From positions 1 through 23,932 of the forward strand of contig CAKPHD010000027.1 of NCBI GenBank assembly GCA_934155625.1: DNA of 23,932 bases. Reading direction: 5' to 3'. This document shows, in pieces, positions 1 to 8,100 of this stretch (the first letter of the stretch is position 1; each line of letters opens with the position of its first letter). The DNA is from an uncultured Clostridia bacterium (lineage in GTDB: Bacteria > Bacillota > Clostridia > TANB77 > CAG-508). The notes beneath the pieces were generated by a model. It saw nothing but the letters and a program-made list of their open reading frames with translations. It was not told the origin of the DNA and did no database searches. The position numbers and the translations under genes are program-made.

Positions 1-312
1 TTAGAAATGGCAAGTAAGAAAAATTCAAAGGTAAGAAAGGCAATAGAAAATTATGAAGTTTTAACAGGAGATGAAGAGGTTAAAAGATTAGCAGAGCTTA
101 AACAAATGGCTAAATTTGAGGAACAATCAGCGCTTGATTGTGCTAGAGAAGAAGGAAAAGAACAAGGAGAAAAAATTGGAATAGAAAAAGGAAAAAAAGA
201 GACTGAACAAAAATTGAAAGAAATTGCGAAAAAATTAAAAAAACAAAAAATGTCAATAAAGCAAATTGCAGAGATAACGGGATTGAGTGAAGAAAAAATA
301 AAAAAATTATAA
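1..312 (+). CDS. C-terminal tail of Rpn/PD-(D/E)XK transposase-like protein (5' end outside window)
   Basis: The reading frame is open to the left edge (codons for Leu-Glu precede the Met at position 7), so this is the 3' end of a longer gene. The visible ~100 residues are highly charged: a Lys/Glu-rich helix with repeated EGxExG/GxExGK steps (about residues 46-62), then a long Lys-rich helix, then a short helix-turn-helix-like end with the motif MSIKQIAEITGLSEEKIKKL. This tail is typical of the Rpn family (recombination-promoting nuclease, PD-(D/E)XK transposase family), whose N-terminal nuclease domain would lie upstream of the window. The catalytic part cannot be seen, so the family call rests on the tail alone. 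These genes occur in many copies in Clostridia and are often truncated. Whether this copy is intact is unknown. Confidence 0.6.
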   Translation, partial: LEMASKKNSKVRKAIENYEVLTGDEEVKRLAELKQMAKFEEQSALDCAREEGKEQGEKIGIEKGKKETEQKLKEIAKKLKKQKMSIKQIAEITGLSEEKIKKL

Positions 313-373
313 AAATAGTATAATATAAAAAACTGTCTGCATAAATATAGTTATTATATAGAAAAGAGAAAAA

Positions 374-1939
374 ATGATAAGAATAGATAATATAAAAATA
401 AGAGAAAATTTAAGTGATACAGAAGTATTCAAAAGAGCAATTACAAAAAACAAAATAAAACAAGAAGAAGTAGAAGAATGGCATATTTATAAAAAATCTA
501 TAGATGCAAGAAAAAAAGAAGATATTTATTATAATTACTCAATAAATATCAAACTAAAAGATGAAAAAAGAGAAATCAAATTTGGTAAAGTAAAAGAAGA
601 AAAATGGCAGGAAATAGAAGTGAAAAGAAATAGTAAATATAAACCTGTAATTATTGGAATGGGACCAGCTGGACTATTTGCAGGATTGTTATTAGTTGAA
701 AATGGAATAAAGCCAATTATTTTAGAACGAGGAAAATGTGTAGAAGAAAGAATAAAAGATGTTGAAAACTTTGCTAATAATAGAGAATTCTCGCCGGTAT
801 CTAATATTCAATTTGGAGAAGGAGGAGCAGGAACATTTTCAGACGGAAAACTAAACACAGGAAATTCTGCAAATATGTACTCCAGAAAAGTACTAGAAGA
901 ATTTGTTGAATTTGGTGCCCCAGAAGAAATTTTATATACATCCAAACCTCATATCGGTACAGACAATTTGAGAAAAATAGTAAAAAATATTAGAGAATAT
1001 ATCATTTCAAAAGGTGGACAAGTCCTATTTAATACTAAAGCAACAGATTTTGAAATAGAAAACAGAAAAATAAAAGCCGTTATTTGTGAAGATAAAAGAA
1101 TAGAAACAGATTCAATAATTTTGGCAATAGGTCATAGTGCAAGAGACACATTTAAAAAATTATATGAATTAGGAATTGAAATACAGCCAAAAAACTTTGC
1201 TGTAGGAACAAGAATTGAACATTTGCAAGAAGATATAAATAAAGCTCAATATGGAGAAAGAATTAAAATGCAATTACCAGTAGCAGATTATAAATTAGTA
1301 TACCATGCTAAAAACGGACGAACATGTTATACATTTTGCATGTGCCCTGGAGGACAAGTAATGGCTTCAAATTCTGAAGAAAACTCAATTGTAACAAATG
1401 GAATGAGTAATTTTTTTAGAGATGGAAAAAATGCAAATAGTGCATTACTTGTAAATGTTACAGTAGAAGACTATTATAAAAATTCACCATTAGATGGAAT
1501 GTATTTTCAAGAAGAGTTAGAACAAAAAGCATTTAAATTAGGCGGAAGCAATTATAATGCACCTGCTCAAAGAGTAGAAGATTTTATAGAAGGACATAAA
1601 ACAAAAGAGTTTGGAAAAATAAAACCGACATATATGCCAGGCGTAACAGGAGCTGATTTAAATGAAATTTTACCTGGATTTGTAGCAGAAACAATGAAAG
1701 AAGCAGTACAAGAACTCGATAAGAAGCTACATGGATTTGCAGATAAAGATGCAGTTCTAACAGGAGTAGAAACTAGAAGTTCATCACCTGTACAAATTAT
1801 AAGAGACAAAGAAAGTCTAAATTCTATAAGTGTTAAAGGATTATATCCTTGCGGAGAAGGGGCTGGTTATGCTGGCGGAATTATGACAGCTGCTATTGAT
1901 GGACTAAAATGTGCTATAAAAGTTATTCAAAATATTTAA
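374..1939 (+). CDS. NAD(P)/FAD-dependent oxidoreductase, COG2509-type dehydrogenase
   Basis: A 521-aa protein. Residues 1-85 form a small N-terminal domain with the motif KKSIDARKK, which is characteristic of this uncharacterised dehydrogenase family. From about residue 92 a Rossmann dinucleotide-binding site follows: VIIGMGPAGLFAGLLL, ending with an acidic residue in ILERG that would bind the FAD ribose. Further family signatures are FGEGGAGTFSDGKL, a mid-chain ILAIGHSARDTF segment, and a C-terminal GVETRSSSPVQI...GLYPCGEGAGYAGGI block that closes the FAD site. Length agrees with the family. It is probably cytosolic; the substrate is unknown. The start is supported by an AAAAGAG ribosome site ending 7 nt upstream. 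It is followed within 10 nt by the promoter of the next gene and appears monocistronic. The family call is strong, the physiological role is not known. Confidence 0.9.
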   Translation: MIRIDNIKIRENLSDTEVFKRAITKNKIKQEEVEEWHIYKKSIDARKKEDIYYNYSINIKLKDEKREIKFGKVKEEKWQEIEVKRNSKYKPVIIGMGPAGLFAGLLLVENGIKPIILERGKCVEERIKDVENFANNREFSPVSNIQFGEGGAGTFSDGKLNTGNSANMYSRKVLEEFVEFGAPEEILYTSKPHIGTDNLRKIVKNIREYIISKGGQVLFNTKATDFEIENRKIKAVICEDKRIETDSIILAIGHSARDTFKKLYELGIEIQPKNFAVGTRIEHLQEDINKAQYGERIKMQLPVADYKLVYHAKNGRTCYTFCMCPGGQVMASNSEENSIVTNGMSNFFRDGKNANSALLVNVTVEDYYKNSPLDGMYFQEELEQKAFKLGGSNYNAPAQRVEDFIEGHKTKEFGKIKPTYMPGVTGADLNEILPGFVAETMKEAVQELDKKLHGFADKDAVLTGVETRSSSPVQIIRDKESLNSISVKGLYPCGEGAGYAGGIMTAAIDGLKCAIKVIQNI

Positions 1940-1947
1940 AGAATAAT

Positions 1948-1976
1948 TTGAAATATTTTACATAATATGGTATAAT
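1948..1976 (+). promoter_or_regulatory. Sigma-A promoter for orphan gene 2043-2486
   Basis: TTGAAA (1948-1953) and TATAAT (1971-1976) are separated by 17 bp. The spacer and -10 segment TTACATAATATGGTATAAT is nearly the same as that of the promoter at 19103-19131. Confidence 0.75.
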
Positions 1977-2004
1977 GGAAAAGATAACAATAACATTTAT
2001 ACAA

Positions 2005-2026
2005 GCTCTGAATAATTGAGCAGAGC
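2005..2026 (+). promoter_or_regulatory. Leader hairpin with two alternative pairings next to the ribosome site
   Basis: GCTCTG (2005-2010) can pair with CAGAGC (2021-2026). Alternatively, GCTC (2005-2008) can pair with GAGC (2018-2021). The ribosome site GAGAGGAAGG starts only a few nt downstream, so folding could affect translation. A regulatory role is inference. Confidence 0.35.
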
Positions 2027-2042
2027 GGAGAGGAAGGACAGT

Positions 2043-2486
2043 ATGAAAACAGAGCAGACAATTCATGACATTATGAGAGGACTTATGGATAATTTTCCAA
2101 AAGCAGAAGAAGAACGGAAAGACGTTGAAGATGTAGTACATGAGATCAAGTCTTATATAGATGAAAATAAATATAAGATATGGAGAAAAGATTTTCCAGA
2201 ATCAAGAACATGTATTGCAATAGAAATAGTGCAAGACATCTTCAATGGCTTGGAGTTACCAGAAGGTGAAAGAACATTTTATCTTTTAAGAACTCCAAAT
2301 GACCAGTCCTATTTTGACTGCTATTTAAGAAAATTGAATATCAATTTTGAGCAAATAGCAAGCAAATACTCCTTTAACAAGAGTCAGGACAGATATTTTG
2401 AATACCTAATGGCAAAAGAAGGAATTATCCGTATAATAAGTGAGGGAGAATTATTTCCTTCAGAAGCGAGATGGTATCTGCTTTAG
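2043..2486 (+). CDS. Orphan hypothetical protein, 147 aa
   Basis: I do not recognise this family. The ATG at 2043 is chosen over the upstream in-frame TTG at 2016 because GAGAGGAAGG (about 2028-2037) sits at proper distance from it and the TTG lies within the leader hairpin. The product is soluble, with no signal peptide or membrane segment, and mixed charged: an acidic N-terminal half (EEERKDVEDVVHEIKSYIDE), a central WRKDFPESRTCIAIEIVQDIF segment, then FYLLRTPNDQSYFDCYLRKL. The protein looks like a small alpha-helical domain. It has its own sigma-A promoter and an intrinsic terminator, so it is a self-contained unit between two core-type genes. Codons such as CGG, ATC and GTC are used more than in neighbours, which hints at a different origin. 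Function unknown. Confidence 0.75.
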   Translation: MKTEQTIHDIMRGLMDNFPKAEEERKDVEDVVHEIKSYIDENKYKIWRKDFPESRTCIAIEIVQDIFNGLELPEGERTFYLLRTPNDQSYFDCYLRKLNINFEQIASKYSFNKSQDRYFEYLMAKEGIIRIISEGELFPSEARWYLL

Positions 2487-2493
2487 GGCTATT

Positions 2494-2526
2494 CCTGGGG
2501 TGATGTTTTCACCTCAGGATTTTTCT
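2494..2526 (+). terminator. Intrinsic terminator of gene 2043-2486
   Basis: CCTGGGGTGA (2494-2503) pairs with TCACCTCAGG (2509-2518), one G-T wobble, loop TGTTT, followed by ATTTTTCT. Confidence 0.8.
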
Positions 2527-2546
2527 GCCTAAAGGGAACATTTCTA

Positions 2547-2574
2547 TTGACAGATTAAAAAAATAAACTATAAT
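2547..2574 (+). promoter_or_regulatory. Sigma-A promoter for DUF6873-like/YgjP pair
   Basis: Perfect TTGACA (2547-2552) and TATAAT (2569-2574), 16-bp spacer, about 18 nt before the first start codon. Confidence 0.8.
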
Positions 2575-2591
2575 ATTCAAAGAGGTAATAG

Positions 2592-3299
2592 ATGAAAAAA
2601 AGAGTAATTATAGATAATAGAATTAGAAAAATTGAAAAAGAAAAATTAATAGAATTAGGATATGAGCTAATAGAAATAAATACAAGCACTAAAGTATATC
2701 CAGAAATATCATCACATGTTGATATATTTGCATGTAAAGTTAGAGATAAAATTATTATTGAGCCAACTCAATACCAAAATATTATGCCATATGCAAAGAA
2801 GAGTATAAAAGGCCAAGATGAAATACAAGAAAAATATCCAGCTGATATAAAATATAATGTTTGTACAATTGGAAAAAAGGCAATACACAATTTTCAATAT
2901 ACAGACGCAAAATTAAAACAAGAATTAATTAACAATAATTATGAATTAATAAATACAGCACAAGGCTATACTAATTGTTCAATTGCAGTAATTGATGATA
3001 ATTCAGCGATTGTTTCTGACAAAGGTTTATATAAAATATTGAAATTTAATGATATTGATACTTTATTAGTAGAAAATAATTTAGATATAAAATTGTTAAA
3101 TGGCGAAAATTACAGTAGTAAAAAAGGATTCATAGGTGGATGTATTACAAGGTTGGGTGATTCAATCATCGTGTTTGGAGATTTAAATAAAATAGATATT
3201 GATGGCAGAATTAGAGATTTTATAACAAGTAAAAAAATAAAGATAATTGAATTTAAAGACTTTGATATTATTGATTATGGAGGATTAATAGAAATTTAA
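2592..3299 (+). CDS. GME-fold protein resembling DUF6873 family
   Basis: A 235-aa protein with ribosome site AGAGGT just before ATG 2592. Repeated strand-rich segments (KRVIIDNRI, VDIFACKVRDKIIIEP, YNVCTIGKKAIHN, NCSIAVIDDNSAIVSDKG, FIGGCITRLGDSIIVFGDL) fit the beta/alpha-propeller of guanidino-group modifying enzymes (arginine deiminase and amidinotransferase fold). This matches my recollection of the clostridial DUF6873 family described as GME fold. In such enzymes an active-site Cys late in the chain is catalytic. The conserved-looking Cys in GGCITRLGD (about residue 182) is a candidate, but this is inference. No signal peptide is seen. The gene is followed after one base by the YgjP-like protease gene, so the two are probably co-transcribed and translationally coupled. 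Substrate unknown. Confidence 0.65.
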   Translation: MKKRVIIDNRIRKIEKEKLIELGYELIEINTSTKVYPEISSHVDIFACKVRDKIIIEPTQYQNIMPYAKKSIKGQDEIQEKYPADIKYNVCTIGKKAIHNFQYTDAKLKQELINNNYELINTAQGYTNCSIAVIDDNSAIVSDKGLYKILKFNDIDTLLVENNLDIKLLNGENYSSKKGFIGGCITRLGDSIIVFGDLNKIDIDGRIRDFITSKKIKIIEFKDFDIIDYGGLIEI

Positions 3300-3300
3300 A

Positions 3301-4029
3301 ATGGAAATATTAAAAATTAAAGACTTAGAAATACCAACAGAAATAAAGAATTATAAAACATCTAAAACTATAAGAATATATTTTAAAGGAAATGTACTAA
3401 ATATTACAAAACCAACTAGGTTATCTAAAAAAAGATTATTGCAGATATTAGAAGATCAGGAAGATGATATTTATAATAAATATAAAAAGATTTTAGATTC
3501 TGAAATTGATTCAATAAAACAATGGAAAACAGGAGAAACAATATATTACCAGGGAGAAGAATTTTCAATAATAAGAAATATTACTGATTCGAATAAAATA
3601 AGTATTTCATTACAACCAGATAACAAAATACTTTTGATAGAAGTACCTAAAGATTTAGAACAGAATATCATTAAACAAACTGTTGATAAAGCAATAAAAA
3701 AATTATTCAAAAATAATACAGAGGTTTTAATAGTCCAAAAGCTTCCATATTGGAGCAAAATAACAGGATTTAAATATAATGAATTCAAAATAAGAGATGC
3801 AACAACAAGATACGGTAGCTGTATGCCAAGCAAGAAAAACGTGTATTTTTCATCAAGGTTAATAATGTTGCCAGAAGATAAAGTGGATGCAATAATTGTA
3901 CATGAGTTATGTCATATGAAATTTAAGTATCATAATAAGGATTTCTATGATTTGGTACAAAAATATATACCTAATTACAAAGAAATAGATGAATGGCTAA
4001 AACAAAATGGAAAAATAATAATGTTTTAA
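3301..4029 (+). CDS. YgjP/SprT-like zinc metallopeptidase (DUF45)
   Basis: A 242-aa soluble protein of the YgjP-like metallopeptidase domain family (DUF45, related to SprT and WLM). The zinc motif HELCHMKFKYH is at residues 201-211: H201 and H205 with E202 as general base, and H211 as the likely third ligand. It is preceded by the family signature TTRYGSC and by VYFSSRLIMLPEDKVDAIIVHE, both typical. The N-terminal half (residues 1-120) is the usual antiparallel beta-rich region. Length is normal. The ATG lies one base after the stop of the upstream gene with no separate ribosome site, which suggests translational coupling. Natural substrates of this family are poorly defined. The family call is very secure. 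Confidence 0.9.
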   Translation: MEILKIKDLEIPTEIKNYKTSKTIRIYFKGNVLNITKPTRLSKKRLLQILEDQEDDIYNKYKKILDSEIDSIKQWKTGETIYYQGEEFSIIRNITDSNKISISLQPDNKILLIEVPKDLEQNIIKQTVDKAIKKLFKNNTEVLIVQKLPYWSKITGFKYNEFKIRDATTRYGSCMPSKKNVYFSSRLIMLPEDKVDAIIVHELCHMKFKYHNKDFYDLVQKYIPNYKEIDEWLKQNGKIIMF

Positions 4030-4040
4030 AGGAGAAGAGT

Positions 4041-4130
4041 GTGGACATTCCCGAAGAATTATATGCTCATTTGGTCGCTTACACGGTATTTCAAAAACAA
4101 TATATCATTAATTTTCTAGAATCTATATAA
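4041..4130 (+). CDS. Candidate small ORF, 29 aa
   Basis: Just after the YgjP-like stop a good ribosome site GGAGAAG (4031-4037) precedes GTG at 4041, opening a 29-codon frame whose product starts MDIPEELYAHLVAYTVF and ends INFLESI. An overlapping GTG at 4039 opens a different 26-aa frame but is too close to the ribosome site. The segment is less AT-rich than nearby spacers, which is why it was noticed. It could be a tiny amphipathic protein or a remnant of an older gene. No family is recognised. Confidence 0.3.
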   Translation: MDIPEELYAHLVAYTVFQKQYIINFLESI

Positions 4131-4213
4131 TTTAGTTGTGAATTATAAAAAAAATTAGATAGACATTTTCGCATTTTTGTGATATTATAATTCAAGATTA
4201 AGGAGTGGTTAGA

Positions 4214-4657
4214 ATGTTAAAAGAAAAATTAATGGAAGATTTAAAAGAATCAATGAAAAATAAGGATACTGTAAGAAAAAATACAGTTCAAATGGTTAGA
4301 GCATCAATACTACAAATAGAAAAAGATAAAGGTATAGAAGTAGAAGATAGCAAAATTATAGATATTATAGCAAAAGAAGTAAAAACTAAAAAAGATGCTT
4401 TAAAAGATTTCGAAAAAGCAGAAAGACAAGATTTAATAGATTTAACAAATAGAGAAATAGAAGTACTTCAAGAATATCTACCAAAACAATTAAGTAGAGA
4501 TGAAGTAAAAGAAGAAGTACAAAAAATAATTGCTGAAATTGGTGCAACATCAATGAAAGACATGGGAGCAATCATGAAAGAAGCAAAAGCTAAAATGGGA
4601 GCTTCAGCAGAAGGAAAAACTATAAATGAAGTTGCAAAAGAAATTATGGGATTATAA
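4214..4657 (+). CDS. yqeY: GatB/YqeY domain-containing protein
   Basis: A 147-aa protein starting MLKEKLMEDLKESMKNKD. This matches YqeY, a small free-standing protein sharing the tRNA-binding YqeY domain of the GatB subunit of Asp/Glu-tRNA amidotransferase. It is all helical and cytosolic. Typical features are VRKNTVQMVRASILQIEKDKG near residues 21-40, EIEVLQEYLPKQLS near the middle, and the C-terminal GASAEGKTINEVAKEIMG. The start at 4214 is preferred over an in-frame GTG at 4205 because AGGAG (4201-4205) is 8 nt upstream of the ATG and overlaps the GTG. Its usual neighbour rpsU is absent here. The precise role of YqeY is not settled. Confidence 0.9.
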   Translation: MLKEKLMEDLKESMKNKDTVRKNTVQMVRASILQIEKDKGIEVEDSKIIDIIAKEVKTKKDALKDFEKAERQDLIDLTNREIEVLQEYLPKQLSRDEVKEEVQKIIAEIGATSMKDMGAIMKEAKAKMGASAEGKTINEVAKEIMGL

Positions 4658-4770
4658 TTTTTCGATAAAGTCAATATTGCAAAAAAACAAATAGAGCGAG
4701 AATAAATTTGAAAAAGAGAGATATAATATAATTAGCATATATTTTTGGAAAAATTTGAACTCATAGAGGG

Positions 4771-4799
4771 TTGCAATTTGAATAAAAATATGCTAATAT
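4771..4799 (+). promoter_or_regulatory. Promoter of the 6S-like RNA
   Basis: TTGCAA (4771-4776) and TAATAT (4794-4799) are 17 bp apart and would start transcription near 4806-4810, just before the first helix of the RNA. The -10 overlaps the right arm of an inverted repeat (ATTAGCATAT at 4731-4740 and ATATGCTAAT at 4788-4797). Confidence 0.6.
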
Positions 4800-4809
4800 A
4801 TTAATAACA

Positions 4810-5021
4810 AAAACGAAATAAGCAAACCCTGCATAGTACGTGTAGCACAGAATTTTTAGAACCTACAAGTTTAAAGAGGGGCCAAAACTTTGAGTATGGC
4901 GTGCAAGCTTACACTTTCGAGTAGTAAGAAGCCCAGGAATATTCAAGCAGGCACCCACCTGTCGAAGACAGGTCCTTAAAAATTCAGACAACTTACGGCT
5001 AAGGCGGGGATTGCTTTTTTT
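4810..5021 (+). ncRNA. ssrS: 6S RNA (regulator of RNA polymerase), likely
   Basis: An intergenic ~200-nt unit with higher GC content than its surroundings. The 5' strand GCAAACCCTGC (4822-4832) pairs with GCGGGGATTGC (5004-5014) to form a terminal helix, and a T-run (5015-5021) follows at once, as in an intrinsic terminator. The interior contains GAACCTACAAG and a small hairpin ACCTGTC-GAA-GACAGGT (about 4956-4972) on the 3' side. Overall size, terminal helix, and the hairpin on the 3' side of the central region fit Firmicutes 6S RNA, which binds the sigma-A holoenzyme in stationary phase. I identify it by structure and resemblance only. A covariance search would be decisive. SRP RNA and tmRNA hallmarks are missing. 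Confidence 0.7.
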
Positions 5022-5049
5022 ATGTGTTTTATAAAAATTACAAAAAATA

Positions 5050-5078
5050 TTTTCAATTAATAATAAATGTGATACAAT
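5050..5078 (+). promoter_or_regulatory. Promoter of dnaE
   Basis: TTTCAA (5050-5055) and TACAAT (5073-5078), 17-bp spacer, with an extended -10 TG at 5070-5071. Confidence 0.5.
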
Positions 5079-5102
5079 AGCCTGAAAGAAAGGGAGAAAA
5101 CT

Positions 5103-8100
5103 ATGTCAAAATTTGTACACTTACATATACACAGTGAATTTAGTTTATTAGATGGAGCAAATAGAATAAAAGATTTGCCGGTAAGAGCAAAAGAGCTAGG
5201 AATGAATGCAATGGCAATAACAGACCATGGAGTAATGTATGGAGCCATTGACTTTTATAAAGCATGTAAAAAAGAAGGCATAAAGCCAATAATAGGATGC
5301 GAGGTATATGTTGCACCACGTTCAAGACTAAATAAAGAGCCAGGTATAGATAATAGATATAATCATTTAATATTGCTAGCCAAAAACAATGAGGGGTACA
5401 AAAATCTAAGTAAATTAGTATCAATAGGATTTACAGAAGGATATTATTATAAGCCAAGAATAGATTTAGAAGTATTAGAAAAATATCATGAAGGATTAAT
5501 CTGTTTAAGTGCTTGTTTAGCAGGAAGTGTAAATCAAGCATTATTAAATGGTCAAAATGAAAAAGCAGAAGAAATAGCATTATGGCATAAAAGAGTATTT
5601 GGAAAAGATTATTATATAGAAATTCAAAATAATGGACTAAAAGAGCAAGTTTTGGCAAATCAAAAATTAGTACAATTAGCAAGAAAATTAGATATTCCAT
5701 TAGTTGCAACAAATGATGCACATTACTTAAAAAGAGAAGATGCATATAATCATGAAATTTTGTTATGTATTCAAACAGGAAAAAGAATGAGTGATGAAGA
5801 CAGAATGAGATTTGAAACAGACGAATTATATGTAAAATCACCACAAGAAATGAGCGATTATTTTTCTGCATTTCCAGATGCAATAGAAAATACAGTAAAA
5901 ATTGCAGATGAATGTAATGTAGAATTTGAATTTGGGCATACAATATTGCCGAACTATGATGTACCAGCAGAATATCCAACACATTATGATTTCTTAAAAA
6001 AATTATGTGATGATGGATTAAAAAAGAGATATGGAGAAAATCCATCAGAAGAAATTTTAAAAAGAGCAGAATATGAAATTGGCATAATCAAAAAAATGGG
6101 ATATGTTGATTATTATTTAATAGTATGGGACTTTATACATTATGCTAAAAGCCATGGAATTCCAGTAGGACCAGGAAGAGGATCTGGTGCTGGTTCAATT
6201 TTGGCTTATGCAATAGAAATAACAGATATTGATCCAATGAAATATGGATTACTTTTCGAAAGGTTTTTAAATCCAGAAAGAATAAGTATGCCAGATTTCG
6301 ACGTTGACTTTTCTGATGTAGACAGACAAAAAGTAATTGACTATGTTTCAGAAAAATACGGACATGACCATGTTTCGCAGATTATTACATTTGGAACAAT
6401 GGCTGCAAAAATGGTAATAAGAGATGTTGCAAGAGTATTAGATTTTCCATATGCAGAAGCTGATAAACTTGCTAAAATGATACCAACAGAATTACATATA
6501 ACAATTCCAAAAGCACTAGAGCAAAATAAAGAATTAAAAGATTTATATGAAGCTGATGAGCAAATTCATAAATTATTAGATATAGCAATGGCATTAGAAG
6601 GTATGCCAAGACAGGCTTCAACACATGCATGTGGTGTTGTAATCACAAAAGACCCAGTAGATACTTATGTGCCTTTATATGTAAGAGACAATCAAATTTC
6701 AACTCAATATATAATGACAACACTTGAAGAATTAGGACTATTAAAAATGGACTTTTTAGGACTAAGAACTTTAACAGTTATAAAAGATACAATAAATCTT
6801 GTAAAAGAAACTAGAGGAATAGATGTAGAGTTCGACCAAGAAATGTCAGACCCTAAAGTATATAAATTATGGCAAGAAGGTAAAACGTCAGGAATATTTC
6901 AATTTGAATCTCAAGGAATGACAAACTTTATGAAAGAATTAAAGCCGGACTGTTTGGAAGACTTAATAGCAGGTGTTTCATTATACCGTCCAGGCCCAAT
7001 GGATCAAATTCCAAGATATATAAGAGGAAAACAAAATCCAGGACATAATGAATATACACATCCAAGTTTGGAACCAATATTAAATGTAACTTATGGATGT
7101 ATGGTTTACCAAGAACAGGTTATGCAAATAGTAAGAGATTTAGCAGGATATTCTCTAGGAAGAGCAGATTTGGTGCGTAGAGCCATGGGAAAAAAGAAAC
7201 TTGATGTAATGGCTAAAGAAAGAGAAGTTTTCATTAATGGGCAAGTTGATGAAGATGGAAAAATTATTGTACCAGGTTGTGTAAGAAATGGAATTGATGC
7301 AGAATCTACAAATAAAATATTTGATGAAATGTCTGAATTTGCAAAATATGCGTTTAACAAATCACATGCTGCATGTTATGCAGTAGTGGCATACAGAACA
7401 GCATATTTAAAAGCATATTATCCAGCTGAGTTTATGGCATCAATGCTTAACAGTTATTTAGGAAATCTAGACAAAGTTCCAGAATACATAGACGAATGCA
7501 AAAAGCTTGGAATAGAAATATTAAAACCAGACATAAATAAGAGCTTTGGAAGATTTGCTGTAGAAGATGGCAAAATTCGTTTTGGATTAGGAAGTATCAA
7601 AAATGTTGGGGTACAACCGGTAGAAAACATAATAAAAGAGAGAAGCGCAAATGGAGAATTTACAGGATTTACTGATTTTTGTGAAAGAATGGCAGGAGAA
7701 TCTGTAAATAAAAAATGTGTAGAAAGTTTAATAAAAGCAGGAACATTCACTGAATTCCCAGAAACAAGAGCAACATTATTAGCTTCTTTTGAAACAATAA
7801 TAGATACAATTCAATCTTATAATAAAAAAGGAATAGATGGTCAAGTATCAATGTTTGACTTAGGCGGAGAAAATGACGAAGAAGAAAATAATATAAATGA
7901 AATAAAATATAATTTTATGGAAAGACCTGAATTGAATGAAAGAGAATTGCTTTCAATAGAAAAAGAAATGTTGGGAATTTATATTTCAGGACATCCACTT
8001 GAAAAAATAAGAGAGCAAATAATAGCAACAACAAACATATCTTCATTACAAATGCACGAAATAGATGAAATCAATACAGCTTCTGCTGTAGATGATGAGA

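Noticed and set aside
4810..5021. SRP RNA or tmRNA as alternative for the structured RNA
   Set aside because: No GGAAGCAGCC apical SRP loop, no tRNA-like ends or tag frame of tmRNA; the terminal helix and size fit 6S RNA better.
5431..6045. Long minus-strand open frame of 204 codons inside dnaE
   Set aside because: Leu/His/Phe-rich composition is the mirror of A-rich codons; it lies wholly within a secure gene and has no ribosome site.
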